Below, one piece after another: positions 8,295-17,231 of a stretch of 34,229 bases of DNA (position 1 is its first letter; every line of letters begins with the position of its first letter). The notes beneath the pieces are model-generated. The model had not been told where the DNA came from and searched no databases. It was given only the letters and a program-made list of their open reading frames with translations. Source of the DNA: Planctomycetia bacterium (GTDB taxonomy: Bacteria > Planctomycetota > Planctomycetia > Pirellulales > Thermoguttaceae); the NCBI GenBank assembly GCA_030539035.1, contig JAUNSU010000036.1, forward strand, positions 1 to 34,229, in the 5' to 3' direction. Made by a program: the position numbers and the translations under genes.

Positions 8295-9242
8295 TCACCG
8301 GTTTTTCGGGGCGGTATTGGAAAAACGACCCATGAAATTATCGCTTATAATTCCGATTTCAAGGATATATCGGGCAAGGCGATTTTTGAAAACATCATAA
8401 ATGGCAAGGGAAGGGAGCGCGATGGCCAGCCCGACCATAGTAGTGAACAGAGCGGTTGCGATTCCTTCGGCCAGCTTTTGCGGAGAGGGAGCCGCGCCGC
8501 CCGCCGCGATCACCTGAAAGGAGTCGATCATTCCAACGACGGTTCCGAAAAGTCCGATCATCGGGGCGAGATTTCCGATCAGAGCCAAATAGCCGATCCG
8601 GTGTTCCATCCGCATGGTTTCTTCCTGTCCGACATCCTGCATCGCCTGCACCGCTTTATCATATCCGCTTGGAACCCGGGACAGTCCGGCCGCGAGGACT
8701 TTTCCCAAAAGGGATTCATCTTCTCGGGCAACCTGATAGGCTTCCTGGAATTTTGAATCGTCCAGTAAAGTTCCGAACTGATGCACAAGCTCCTCCGGAA
8801 CGAGAGTCGATCGTCGAATGGAAAGGATGTTCATCACCACAAGGGCAACCATTGCGAGAGAGAGGAAAGCGAAAACCGGCGTGAAGAAGATCCCGAGAGA
8901 CCGGATCATCCAAATGAGATAATTATCCCCTCTTCCGGAATTCGAGGAAGCCTCTCCTCCATTCGGCGCCTGAGGAGATCCAGATTCATCCGCAGCGGCC
9001 GGAACCGGAGCATCAGGCGGATCGGGGACATTTGCCGGAGGAGCGGGATCCGCCTTCTGGGGAGCGGGAGCCGCCGCCGGCGGTGCATTTCCAAACAGAT
9101 CCTCATCCTGCGCCCGAATATCGGACACAGGCAAAAATAAAAAACATCCCAGCAGAAGTAAAAAGATTCCGGGAACAAACTTCCTTGCCGTATTGTTCTT
9201 CGAGTAATATTGGCTCGATCGCATTCCATTTCCTTTCAGCAT
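8295..9242 (-). CDS. MotA/TolQ/ExbB-family proton channel protein
   Basis: About 315 residues if read from the ATG at 9242 (AAGGA 9 bases upstream); an in-frame ATG at 9224 with AAAGGA 6 bases upstream is equally possible, and an upstream TTG at 9251 is unlikely because it abuts the AAGGA. It opens with a signal peptide ending near ...DIRAQ, then about 65 residues rich in Ala and Pro, then a first helix (FFTPVFAFLSLAMVALVVMN). A cytoplasmic part follows and then the two family helices (LIGNLAPMIGLFGTVVGMID and LFTTMVGLAIALPSLAIYD). This is the pentameric channel subunit that works with ExbD/TolR. The exported Ala/Pro-rich lead-in is absent from E. coli ExbB and TolQ. First gene of a compact exbB-exbD-exbD set. 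Confidence 0.93.
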   Translation of the reverse strand: MLKGNGMRSSQYYSKNNTARKFVPGIFLLLLGCFLFLPVSDIRAQDEDLFGNAPPAAAPAPQKADPAPPANVPDPPDAPVPAAADESGSPQAPNGGEASSNSGRGDNYLIWMIRSLGIFFTPVFAFLSLAMVALVVMNILSIRRSTLVPEELVHQFGTLLDDSKFQEAYQVAREDESLLGKVLAAGLSRVPSGYDKAVQAMQDVGQEETMRMEHRIGYLALIGNLAPMIGLFGTVVGMIDSFQVIAAGGAAPSPQKLAEGIATALFTTMVGLAIALPSLAIYDVFKNRLARYILEIGIISDNFMGRFSNTAPKNR

Positions 9243-9369
9243 ATTAACCAATCCTTGATAATGATCCTTAAATGATGATTCCGTACGGTGTTCCTGATCT
9301 CATCGCAATTTTATCCGGATTCAATGATAATGATATTGCCTTTCTGAACAACACCCGTAATATCGCGAA

Positions 9370-10476
9370 CTATTGGGCGATTGAGATCTCGTATTTTTGC
9401 TCCAGTGTTTTTAAAACCTCATTGGCGCGATCCGTTCTTTTTTGACGGTTCCAGAGGTGGTAAAGCGATCGAAGCGCACGAACATGCTCTCCTTTGGCCT
9501 GTGAATACAAAAGATCCACATGAAGAAAAGCAAGGAGGGCTTCCCTGTTTCTTTGCTGATGAAGGAGCGCGGTTCCCAATCCATTATACATTCGAGCCCA
9601 AAGTTCGACATTGGATGAGTTGGTCGTTCGAATCAGATCGTGAAAAAGGTCAATGGAATCCTTTTCGCTTTTTTTGAGGGCAAGCGCCTCGGCATTTCCG
9701 ATTTTCGCGAAGAGCTTCTGCTCTTCAACCTGCTCGGAAGAGGTTTTATCCCAGCAGAGAACTTCATTAAAGCAGCGCTGCGCGTTTTCGATTTCCCCTG
9801 CACGAAGCAGGATCTCTCCGATCTGAAGAAGGCCCGCAAACCGAACCTCCGGGGCACCGGCCTTGATCATACGATCGAAAGAAAGGCGCGCTTCCTCCGG
9901 GGATTCCGCCAAGAGGAAGATCCGGCCCCCCAAATCGGCAAGTTCATAGCAGTGAACATTACGGGGAGCAGAATCCAAAAACGCGGCGATCTCCCGCCCC
10001 GTCTTCAGGGATTCCGATTTTCGATCGGAAAGTGTGCTGTTGATCAAAAGACTGTTTCCCTTGGCGAGTAAACGAAGATAAACGGCTTCCTGCTGAATAT
10101 TCGCGGAAGATTTCGCAAGGGTATCCGCATCCAGTTCCGTCAGCTTTTCCAGCGCTTCCCGATAAAGGGACGTTTGAATCAAAAGACGCGCCGTTGTCAA
10201 TTCCGTCGGTTCGGAATCGTATTGAATCGCGGTAATAAAAACGGTTGGAATCAGGAGGGATTTCTGATCCTTTCCAACAAGGAAGACTTCATCCGGAGAA
10301 GAAGATCGGATGGATCCGAATACGATTTTTTCTTCCTTATTCGAATTGATCTCCCCTTTTTCCGCAAACCAGATCGTATCATCGGCGCGCACATATCCCT
10401 CCGCAAGAAACCCCGGTTCCAGGATTCCCGCAAAAAGGAATAAAAGTGAGATCCAAAAATACAACTTTATCATCAA
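9370..10476 (-). CDS. Secreted TPR-repeat protein of unknown role
   Basis: 368 residues; ATG at 10476 with AGAGGAA about 6 bases upstream. Residues 1-31 form a signal peptide (hydrophobic YFWISLLFLFAGILEPGF, cleavage near VRA-DD). Residues 32-95 look like a small beta domain (alternating short strands, TVFITAIQYD), and the rest is helical with tetratricopeptide-like pairs, clearest in about 190-350 (for example AGEIENAQRCFNEVL and NREALLAFLHVDLLY). TPR folds bind protein partners, so an envelope scaffold is likely. It starts 43 bases after hisF and is followed after 127 bases by exbB, so it may supply the periplasmic partner of the ExbB-ExbD-ExbD machine; that is inference from position only. 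Confidence 0.8.
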   Translation of the reverse strand: MMIKLYFWISLLFLFAGILEPGFLAEGYVRADDTIWFAEKGEINSNKEEKIVFGSIRSSSPDEVFLVGKDQKSLLIPTVFITAIQYDSEPTELTTARLLIQTSLYREALEKLTELDADTLAKSSANIQQEAVYLRLLAKGNSLLINSTLSDRKSESLKTGREIAAFLDSAPRNVHCYELADLGGRIFLLAESPEEARLSFDRMIKAGAPEVRFAGLLQIGEILLRAGEIENAQRCFNEVLCWDKTSSEQVEEQKLFAKIGNAEALALKKSEKDSIDLFHDLIRTTNSSNVELWARMYNGLGTALLHQQRNREALLAFLHVDLLYSQAKGEHVRALRSLYHLWNRQKRTDRANEVLKTLEQKYEISIAQ

Positions 10477-10519
10477 CGATTCCTCTGTAAACGAAAAACC
10501 TTCAACAGAAAGGAAGGGA

Positions 10520-11284
10520 TCAGCGCCTTACGGGAATTCCGCGGCCCGCCAAATAATCTTTCATCTGCTGAATACTGAAAGTTCCGAAATGCGCGATCGA
10601 TGCAACAAGAACGGCATCCGCATGGGCATCGACTATCGCTTCATATAAATGCTCCAGTTTGCCTGCTCCGCCGGAAGCGATTACAGGAACCTTCACCGCG
10701 TCGGCGATTGCCCGGGTCATCGGGATATCGTATCCCGTTAATTTTCCGTCCGTATCCATACTGGTCGGAAGAATCGCGCCTGCACCGCGCCGCTCAACTT
10801 CTTTGGCCCATTCGACCGCATCCCGGCCGGCCCCTTCTGTTCCTCCGCGAACAACAACTTCGAATCCGCTCGGAAGGGAATCCGACTTACGGGTATCGAT
10901 AGCGACCGTAATCCGATCCGATCCGAATTTTTTGGCGGCTTCGTCGATCAGATCCGGACGGCGAACCGCCGCGCTGTTCATCGAAAGCTTGGAAACACCG
11001 ATATCGAGCATTGCCTGAATATCATCAACCGTTCGAATCCCGCCGCCAACCGTCAATGGGATCGAAATATTTTGAACGGTTCTTTTGACCGCGTCGATCA
11101 AGGTTTTTCGGTTTTCGACCGTTGCTGTGATGTCGAGGAAAACCAGTTCATCGGCCCCCGCATCGCAATAGACTTTCGCGTTTTCTGCAGGATCGCCGAC
11201 TTCTTTCAGATTGACAAAATTGACGCCCTTGACAAGTCTTCCGTCTTTTACGTCCAAGCAGGGAATAATTCTTCGATAATCCAT
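10520..11284 (-). CDS. hisF: Imidazole glycerol phosphate synthase cyclase subunit HisF
   Basis: 254 residues, normal length for HisF; GGAGG sits 7 bases before the ATG at 11284. It is a (beta/alpha)8 barrel that uses ammonia from HisH to convert PRFAR into imidazole glycerol phosphate and AICAR in histidine synthesis. The catalytic aspartates fall at their textbook positions: Asp11 in IIPCLDVKDGR and Asp130 in VAIDTR. Phosphate-binding glycine loops (TVGGGIRT and VIASGGAGKLEH) are present. hisH and other his genes are not adjacent; the only other one here is hisD, 19 kb away. It lies between the SPOA protein gene (106 bases upstream) and the TPR protein gene (43 bases downstream). Confidence 0.97.
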   Translation of the reverse strand: MDYRRIIPCLDVKDGRLVKGVNFVNLKEVGDPAENAKVYCDAGADELVFLDITATVENRKTLIDAVKRTVQNISIPLTVGGGIRTVDDIQAMLDIGVSKLSMNSAAVRRPDLIDEAAKKFGSDRITVAIDTRKSDSLPSGFEVVVRGGTEGAGRDAVEWAKEVERRGAGAILPTSMDTDGKLTGYDIPMTRAIADAVKVPVIASGGAGKLEHLYEAIVDAHADAVLVASIAHFGTFSIQQMKDYLAGRGIPVRR

Positions 11285-11390
11285 TCATTTTCCTCCAGGA
11301 AAAAACTATTAACAATTACAAGCGGCCAAAAAACATCACCTGATATATTATACGATAAAATTTTATTTTTGAATATAAGGGGTCGGAAAT

Positions 11391-12206
11391 TTATCCGATT
11401 CGATCAATTAATTCCACGGCCATCGCCCCTTCAAAAAAGCCGGGACGCCCTTTAAAACGGGGAATTCCATCCACTTCAACAATAAAAAGGGCATCGGCAA
11501 GCAATGAGGTGGGGATCATATCGCCCCTCTTCAATTGGGATAATTCCTCAAAGGGAATCTCCGCTTGCCCGATTTTAACGCAAATTTCCCGTTCCCGAAC
11601 AGGCTTATCCGATTCCTCTACTGAATTTTCCTCTTTTTCCGGAATATTTCTATTCTGTTGATCCAGATCCTCTCGAAGGGATCGGTTTAAAAAACGAAGG
11701 GGAATCAAAAGAGATATCGTTGAAAGACTGGTTTCCGCCGCGCATTCATAAATCATCACGCAGCAATCTTCCGGCTTCAGGAGAGAAAAATCCGCTTCTT
11801 CCGAAAGAATTTGCGGCGAAAGGGAATTTTCCAAATCCATTTTATTTGAATCAATGATCATATCGGCCAGCCGGGAAAAGGGCTTCAACAGAAAACTCAA
11901 TGATCGCCTCTCCAGGAAAGTAAGAGGAATATCATCGGAATTGCATCGATCAAAAGAGAGATCAAAGCCGAGTTGACGGTTTAAAAGGAAAATGAGAAAC
12001 CCCTGATTGAATTCCGCGAGGAAGAAAACATCGTCCCGGGATCCGTACTGAACAAAGATTCGATTTTGAATCTTTTTATCAAAGCATGTATCGATATTCA
12101 TTTTTTTCAACGATCGAAAGGATATTTCCACCGGAGTTCGGCAAAGATCCGTTAATCGTTGTCGAATAAAATTACCGCCCTGTTCCGGCAAATCAGAATA
12201 ATTCAT
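11391..12206 (-). CDS. Orphan SPOA-domain protein (FliM/FliN/YscQ-like)
   Basis: 271 residues; ATG at 12206 with AAAGGAGA 6 bases upstream. The C-terminal 65 residues form a SPOA (surface presentation of antigens) domain: a charged start, then VKIGQAEIPFEEL, LKRGDMIPT, an acidic strand pair and RPGFFEGAMAVELIDRIG. This is the fold of FliN and of the C-ends of FliM and the type III secretion C-ring protein SctQ. The N-terminal 200 residues are less conserved and resemble the middle (CheC-like) part of FliM only loosely. No flagellar or type III genes are in the window. It could be part of a dispersed flagellar switch or a non-flagellar device; the SPOA call is solid, the role open. Confidence 0.75.
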   Translation of the reverse strand: MNYSDLPEQGGNFIRQRLTDLCRTPVEISFRSLKKMNIDTCFDKKIQNRIFVQYGSRDDVFFLAEFNQGFLIFLLNRQLGFDLSFDRCNSDDIPLTFLERRSLSFLLKPFSRLADMIIDSNKMDLENSLSPQILSEEADFSLLKPEDCCVMIYECAAETSLSTISLLIPLRFLNRSLREDLDQQNRNIPEKEENSVEESDKPVREREICVKIGQAEIPFEELSQLKRGDMIPTSLLADALFIVEVDGIPRFKGRPGFFEGAMAVELIDRIG

Positions 12207-12244
12207 GGGAGTTCTCCTTTCTCATGGACTCATTTTCTTCCCAT

Positions 12245-12273
12245 AAGATATCGAAAAAGAGCTTTTTGGGCAA
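12245..12273 (-). promoter_or_regulatory. Possible sigma-70 promoter for SPOA gene
   Basis: On the minus strand TTGCCC (12268-12273) and TATCTT (12245-12250) are 17 bases apart, about 40 bases before the SPOA gene start. Each hexamer matches the consensus at four of six positions. The other direction of this divergent gap has a lone TATACT (12347-12352) before malQ with no convincing -35. Confidence 0.35.
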
Positions 12274-12379
12274 GAGCAAAAGAGAAAATTTGGAAAAAAC
12301 GTTCCGAAAAAAGATCAGTACGGATTTTATTTTGATCATATCGTGATATACTCAAAAAAAAGGAGAGGGGGAACTTGTG

Positions 12380-14125
12380 ATGAGCTTAATGAATCGAACC
12401 AGTGGAATTTTATTGCCAATCTTTTCACTTCCGGGAACAAAATACACGGGAGCGTTGGGGCGAAATGCCCGTTCTTTCGCTGATTTTCTTGCCTGTTCCG
12501 GACAGAATTGGTGGCAGCTGCTCCCGATCAATCCGATCGATTATGTATTTTCCCCCTATTCGAGCTGTTCCGCGTTTGCGGGAGAACCTCTCTATCTGGA
12601 TCTGGAGGAATTCATTGACGAAGGTCTTTTGGACCCGGAGGATCTTGCCAACTATTTGGATGATTCGGATTCTGAAAATACAGGCAAGGTCGATTATTCC
12701 GCCGCGCAAAAGGCCCGCTGGCCCCTTCAAAGGAAGGCGTTTGCCCGATTTCGCGAGAAAAAGGGGGGAGAAAAGTATCGATCCCAACTCGATTCTTTTC
12801 GTGAAGAAAACCGTTTTTGGCTTCCCGACTTTATGCTCTATCAGGCAATATCCATGAAATTCAGAACTCCCGCCTGGAGCAATTGGCCGGAGGAATACCG
12901 GAATTATTCCCTTTGGATCGACTCCGATAAAAATTTCACTGATCGGGTCCATCAGGAAAAAGACATTCTGGAATATACGGAGTATTCCGAATTTCAGCAG
13001 CTTGTCTTTGAAGTTCAATGGCAAGCGTTCAAGCAGTATTGCAATGAGCGGCATATTGAACTTTTGGGAGATGTTCCGATTTACGTTGGACAGGCGAGCA
13101 GCGATACCTGGGCGCATCGGGATCTTTTTCAAATCAATGAGAAGGGACATCTTTATCGCGTTGCCGGAGTTCCCGGCGATTCTTTTAATCCGGACGGGCA
13201 GCGCTGGAATTCTCCCCTTTATCAGTGGAATCAGCATGAGGAAACGGGATTTCAATGGTGGATCGACCGCATGAAGCAGACGCTTAAACGATTTGACGCT
13301 GTTCGATTGGATCATTTTATCGGATTCTATAATTATTACAGTTTTCCCGGTGAAGCGGCCGGTCCGGAAGAACCGTTGGAAGACGGAGATCCCGGATATG
13401 AAAAGGGATGGAAGGCGGGACCTCAACATCGTCTTTTTGATACCCTTTTTTCTCATTTTCCGCGCGAATCCTTTATTGCCGAGGATTTGGGCGTAATGAA
13501 TTCCGGAGTTCACAATCTTCGGGATCATTATTCACTCCCCGGAATGGAAGTCCTTCAATTTTCTTTCGATTGGAACCGGACAGACGATCCGACGCGAAAT
13601 TGGCGTCCGAATTCGGTGGTTTGTACAGGAACTCATGATACCGTTCCGATCATTGCCTGGATCGCCGGTCTGGAAAAAGGAGGCCCTCATCCCGCCTTTG
13701 GCCCTCTGTTTACCAACGTTTGGAAGATCATCCGAAATTATCAAAGAGAAGAAGAAAAAAAAGATCCCGATTTTCAGGCCCAGCCTGAATTATACAGGGA
13801 AGAAGTCGAGGGATGGCGCTATTCCGCAAGTAATCCGGAAGAAGAAAAGGATCTTTTGTTCGGTATTCCGGATCGGGCCATTCCCATTCGAGAAGACATT
13901 CACGCACTGAAAAAGGCCCTGATCCGAATGGTAATGAACTCGGCGGGCAATACCGCGCTCTTCCCGCTTCAGGATATTCTCGGACTGGGAGCGGAGACCC
14001 GCATGAACTTCCCCGGACGAAGCGGAGGCAACTGGTCTTGGCGTCTGAAAAAATCCGAAATCAACGAAAATATTCAAAATGAAGTTCTTCAGTTGACCCG
14101 GGAAGCAAACCGGTCCTGGTGCTGA
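12380..14125 (+). CDS. malQ: 4-alpha-glucanotransferase (amylomaltase, GH77)
   Basis: 581 residues from the ATG at 12380, which has AGGAGAGGGG ending about 9 bases upstream; a GTG directly before it is in frame but less likely. It moves alpha-1,4-glucan segments between maltooligosaccharides or onto glucose, a cytoplasmic step in glycogen or starch use. The GH77 catalytic triad is intact: nucleophile Asp311 in VRLDHF, acid/base Glu368 in AEDLG, transition-state stabiliser Asp420 in GTHDT. The family element DVPIYVGQASSDTW is also present. Length lies between the roughly 500-residue Thermus type and the roughly 700-residue E. coli type. Divergent from the SPOA gene; asnS follows on the same strand but has its own promoter. 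Confidence 0.97.
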   Translation: MSLMNRTSGILLPIFSLPGTKYTGALGRNARSFADFLACSGQNWWQLLPINPIDYVFSPYSSCSAFAGEPLYLDLEEFIDEGLLDPEDLANYLDDSDSENTGKVDYSAAQKARWPLQRKAFARFREKKGGEKYRSQLDSFREENRFWLPDFMLYQAISMKFRTPAWSNWPEEYRNYSLWIDSDKNFTDRVHQEKDILEYTEYSEFQQLVFEVQWQAFKQYCNERHIELLGDVPIYVGQASSDTWAHRDLFQINEKGHLYRVAGVPGDSFNPDGQRWNSPLYQWNQHEETGFQWWIDRMKQTLKRFDAVRLDHFIGFYNYYSFPGEAAGPEEPLEDGDPGYEKGWKAGPQHRLFDTLFSHFPRESFIAEDLGVMNSGVHNLRDHYSLPGMEVLQFSFDWNRTDDPTRNWRPNSVVCTGTHDTVPIIAWIAGLEKGGPHPAFGPLFTNVWKIIRNYQREEEKKDPDFQAQPELYREEVEGWRYSASNPEEEKDLLFGIPDRAIPIREDIHALKKALIRMVMNSAGNTALFPLQDILGLGAETRMNFPGRSGGNWSWRLKKSEINENIQNEVLQLTREANRSWC

Positions 14126-14132
14126 TTCTTCC

Positions 14133-14172
14133 TGTTCGATATCTTTAACGATCATTCGGCATTGTTCGATAT
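14133..14172 (+). repeat. Direct repeat TGTTCGATAT upstream of the asnS promoter
   Basis: TGTTCGATAT occurs at 14133-14142 and again at 14163-14172, a 30-base period, about three helical turns. Similarity continues weakly downstream of each copy. The second copy ends two bases before the -35 box of the asnS promoter, a suitable place for an activator or repressor. Chance cannot be excluded. Confidence 0.45.
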
Positions 14173-14174
14173 AC

Positions 14175-14203
14175 TTGACATGATCCCCCTCCGCTCCTAT
14201 AAT
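14175..14203 (+). promoter_or_regulatory. Perfect-consensus sigma-70 promoter for asnS
   Basis: TTGACA (14175-14180) and TATAAT (14198-14203) are separated by exactly 17 bases. Transcription should begin near 14210, leaving a leader of about 44 bases before the asnS ATG at 14254. Confidence 0.85.
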
Positions 14204-14253
14204 TAACGAATTCAATTTTGTTCGTTCGTTAAGTGAATTATTGGGGAAAATCA

Positions 14254-15660
14254 ATGAAAAAGGATGATTGTGAACGTCTTTCGGTTGCGCAGGCGCGAAA
14301 TGCGAATGCGGTTGGTAAAAAAGTATTATTGAAGGGCTGGGTTCGGACCCGCCGCGATTCCAAAGGAGGATTCAGTTTCGTTGAACTGAACGATGGATCT
14401 TCAATGGGAAATATTCAGATCATTGCTCCCAACACGCTTTCAAATTATGAATCGGTGATCACGAAATTGAATACCGGATGCAGTATTTGGGCAACTGGAA
14501 CGATCAAGGAATCCCCCGGACAGGGACAGGCAACGGAAATGGAAGCGGAAGAGATCGGTCTTTACGGAGATGCTCCTTCGACTTACCCTTTGCAGAAAAA
14601 GCAGCATTCCCTCGAATTTCTTCGATCGATCGCTCATCTTCGGCCGCGGACGAACACGTTCGGCGCCGTCGAACGGATCCGGAATCGGGTCAGCTTCTCC
14701 ATTCACCAGTATTTTCAGGAACTGGGATTTTACTATGTTCATACTCCGTTGATTACGGCAAGCGATTGCGAAGGAGCGGGGCAGATGTTCCGCGTCAGCA
14801 CTCTTGATCCGGACAATCCCCCCCGAACGGAAGAGGGTAAAATCGATTATACGCAGGACTTTTTCGGCAAGCCCTCTTACTTAACGGTAAGCGGCCAGCT
14901 GGAGGGAGAAACCTATGCTTGCGGACTGGGAAAGATCTATACATTCGGTCCGACCTTTCGCGCAGAAAATTCGAATACAACGCGCCATTTGGCCGAATTC
15001 TGGATGATCGAACCGGAAGCCGCCTTCTATGAACTGGAAGACAATATGGTCCTTGCCGAAGGACTGCTGAAAAGGATATTTGCCGATGTTTTGAAATACT
15101 GCCCGGAAGACATGGCCTTTTTCAATAAAATGATGGACAAAACGATTATTGAAACCCTTCAGCATATTATTGAAAGTGATTTCGTTCGGCTTACCTATAC
15201 GGAAGCGATTGATATTCTGATCGCGTCCAAGCAAAAATTTGAATATAAAGTGGAATGGGGAGTCGATCTCCAAAGCGAACACGAGCGCTATTTAACCGAA
15301 GAACATTTCAAAAAACCGGTGATTCTTTACAATTATCCCCGAACGATCAAACCGTTCTATATGAAAGTCAACGACGACGGAAAAACCGTTCGCGCGATGG
15401 ACGTTCTTGTTCCGAAGATCGGCGAGATCATCGGCGGAAGCGAACGCGAATGGGATCTTTCCATTCTGGAACAGCGCATGGACGAACAGAAGATGGACAA
15501 AACGCATTACTGGTGGTATGAAGATCTTCGCCGGTTCGGATCGGTTCCCCACAGCGGATTCGGACTTGGATTTGAACGAGTGATCCTGTTTATTACAGGA
15601 ATCGCCAACATACGCGATGTGATCCCGTTCCCGAGAACACCGGGACTTTGCGAATTTTAA
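14254..15660 (+). CDS. asnS: Asparagine--tRNA ligase
   Basis: 468 residues, matching the roughly 466 of bacterial AsnS. The ATG at 14254 is chosen because GGGGA lies 6 bases upstream; an in-frame GTG at 14233 would add seven residues without a ribosome site. Class IIb synthetase: N-terminal OB-fold anticodon-binding domain (about residues 10-110, [13 protein letters not shown]), then the catalytic core with motif 2 ([19 protein letters not shown]) and motif 3 ([15 protein letters not shown]). The motif 2 surroundings ([15 protein letters not shown]) are typical of AsnRS rather than AspRS. It charges tRNA-Asn in the cytoplasm. A secreted glycoside hydrolase gene follows after 31 bases and may share the message. 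Confidence 0.97.
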   Translation: MKKDDCERLSVAQARNANAVGKKVLLKGWVRTRRDSKGGFSFVELNDGSSMGNIQIIAPNTLSNYESVITKLNTGCSIWATGTIKESPGQGQATEMEAEEIGLYGDAPSTYPLQKKQHSLEFLRSIAHLRPRTNTFGAVERIRNRVSFSIHQYFQELGFYYVHTPLITASDCEGAGQMFRVSTLDPDNPPRTEEGKIDYTQDFFGKPSYLTVSGQLEGETYACGLGKIYTFGPTFRAENSNTTRHLAEFWMIEPEAAFYELEDNMVLAEGLLKRIFADVLKYCPEDMAFFNKMMDKTIIETLQHIIESDFVRLTYTEAIDILIASKQKFEYKVEWGVDLQSEHERYLTEEHFKKPVILYNYPRTIKPFYMKVNDDGKTVRAMDVLVPKIGEIIGGSEREWDLSILEQRMDEQKMDKTHYWWYEDLRRFGSVPHSGFGLGFERVILFITGIANIRDVIPFPRTPGLCEF

Positions 15661-15691
15661 TTGAACGAATTTTCATTTAAGGAGATCAAAC

Positions 15692-17143
15692 ATGAAGAAA
15701 ATCCTCCCCCTTTTGATTCTGATGTTCTTTGCAACCGCTGTTTTCGCGCAAGCCAAAAAAACCGACGGCTTAAAAAAGAGCATTACATTTGAAAAAATTC
15801 TCAAAGCCGATACCGGATTGAATCAAATCGGCTGGATGGGAACACGATCCTCAAAAATGATCAAGTCCTCTCAATGGTCCATTGGCTGCGAAACCCTGGA
15901 CCGCGATTTTGCCCAATTCAGCAAATACAAAAAATACGTTGGCGCGCTCGGCGCGAAAAAAGGACGTCTCCAGAGCGGATGGGCGAAAACGGAAAAGCAA
16001 AAAGGGGTTTATGATTTCGCATGGATGGATGAATGCGTCTACGGACTGCATGAAATGGGCGTCGAGCCGCGGATCTCCCTCGGATACGGCAACCCGATCT
16101 ATGGATCCGAGATCGATCTCGGCGCAAAAGTCGACCGGCTGGTCAATAATCCGGAAGCAATGGCCGCTTGGCTCAAGTATGTAGAAACGACCGTTAAACG
16201 ATACAAAGATGTTTGCGATGAATGGGAAATATGGAACGAACCTTACAATCAGGAAGGCGTCTATGTTCGCCTTCTGATTCCGACAGCGGAGCTCATTAAA
16301 AAGATCCAGCCCAACGCGATCACTTCTGCGGAAACCATTTACCGCCAAGATCCCAAAGGAATCGCCGATCGGAAAGCGATGTTCGATGCTCTGAAAAAAG
16401 AAGGAAAAACGGATCTGATCGATCAATGGTCCTATCATCCTTATGTTCGGAACCCCGATTCCGTCTATCCGCTTGTCGACGCGCTGCAAAAAGAACTGGC
16501 CCAATACAGTCCCAAATGGACTTTGTATCAGGGTGAAGTGGGATGTCCTTCCCAGCTGGAATGGACCCATGCTCTTTCCTTTTATGAATGGACCGAATAC
16601 AGCCAGGTCAAATGGGATCTGCGCCGCATGTTCGGCGACCGGATGAGAAAAATTCAAACCAGCGTCTTTACGATCATTGATCTCCGCTATTACAATATGC
16701 TCCAGTCGTTCGGACTCCTGCGCGCGAATCTGAATGATACGGTCGTCTACAAACGGCCTTCCTATTATGCCGTTCAGCACGTGATGGGATATTTTGATGA
16801 TACCGTGGAACCGGTCGAATTCGCGAAATATCAGGCTTCCATCGATCGTCCGATCACGATTGGCCGATTCGAAAAGAATAAGACGCCGATTCTTGTGATC
16901 TGGTTCGGCGATGAGATCCCCTCCGATTCCCTCCAATGGGACAAGGTCAACTTAACAGTCAACGGCGTTTCTTTCAAAGATCCGGTTTATGTCGAATTGA
17001 TCAGCGGCAAGATCCTTTCGCTCGACAAGATCTGGAAATCTTCGAAGGAGAATGCGGAGTTCAAATCTTTGCCGGTCTGGGATTCCCCCATGATGATCGT
17101 CGAACGGGATCAGATCAAAATTTTTGACAAGCAAGTCAAATAG
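15692..17143 (+). CDS. Secreted clan-A-like glycoside hydrolase (GH39/GH5-like barrel)
   Basis: 483 residues with a clear signal peptide (residues 1-19, cut after ATAVFA); AAGGAGA ends 6 bases before the ATG. A TIM-barrel is indicated by WAKTEKQKGVYDFAWMDECV near residue 97 and by the acid/base motif IWNEP with Glu183. A second Glu, Glu282 in YQGEVGCP, is a good candidate nucleophile; the spacing of about 99 residues fits retaining clan-A enzymes. The C-terminal 100 residues look like a small beta domain. Exact GH family and substrate are not assignable by eye; GH39-like xylosidase relatives are the closest pattern. It lies 31 bases after asnS and ends at a strong terminator. Confidence 0.75.
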   Translation: MKKILPLLILMFFATAVFAQAKKTDGLKKSITFEKILKADTGLNQIGWMGTRSSKMIKSSQWSIGCETLDRDFAQFSKYKKYVGALGAKKGRLQSGWAKTEKQKGVYDFAWMDECVYGLHEMGVEPRISLGYGNPIYGSEIDLGAKVDRLVNNPEAMAAWLKYVETTVKRYKDVCDEWEIWNEPYNQEGVYVRLLIPTAELIKKIQPNAITSAETIYRQDPKGIADRKAMFDALKKEGKTDLIDQWSYHPYVRNPDSVYPLVDALQKELAQYSPKWTLYQGEVGCPSQLEWTHALSFYEWTEYSQVKWDLRRMFGDRMRKIQTSVFTIIDLRYYNMLQSFGLLRANLNDTVVYKRPSYYAVQHVMGYFDDTVEPVEFAKYQASIDRPITIGRFEKNKTPILVIWFGDEIPSDSLQWDKVNLTVNGVSFKDPVYVELISGKILSLDKIWKSSKENAEFKSLPVWDSPMMIVERDQIKIFDKQVK

Positions 17144-17172
17144 TATTTCCCTGAAAAGAATTCTTTAATCAC

Positions 17173-17218
17173 AGATCCGGAGAAATGATCGAAAAAACAC
17201 TTCCCCGGATCTTTTTTT
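17173..17218 (+). terminator. Rho-independent terminator after the glycoside hydrolase gene
   Basis: Arms AGATCCGGAGAA (17173-17184) and TTCCCCGGATCT (17201-17212) pair with one mismatch across 12 positions, with a 16-base loop, and run directly into seven T (17212-17218). It ends the plus-strand message between two convergent genes; on the minus strand there is no T-run. Confidence 0.9.
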
Positions 17219-17231
17219 GATCAGTCCGATC

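Noticed and set aside
12425..13528. Long open frame on the minus strand opposite malQ (367 codons).
   Set aside because: malQ is certain from its catalytic residues; the antisense frame has no recognisable domain or ribosome site and is a by-product of codon bias.
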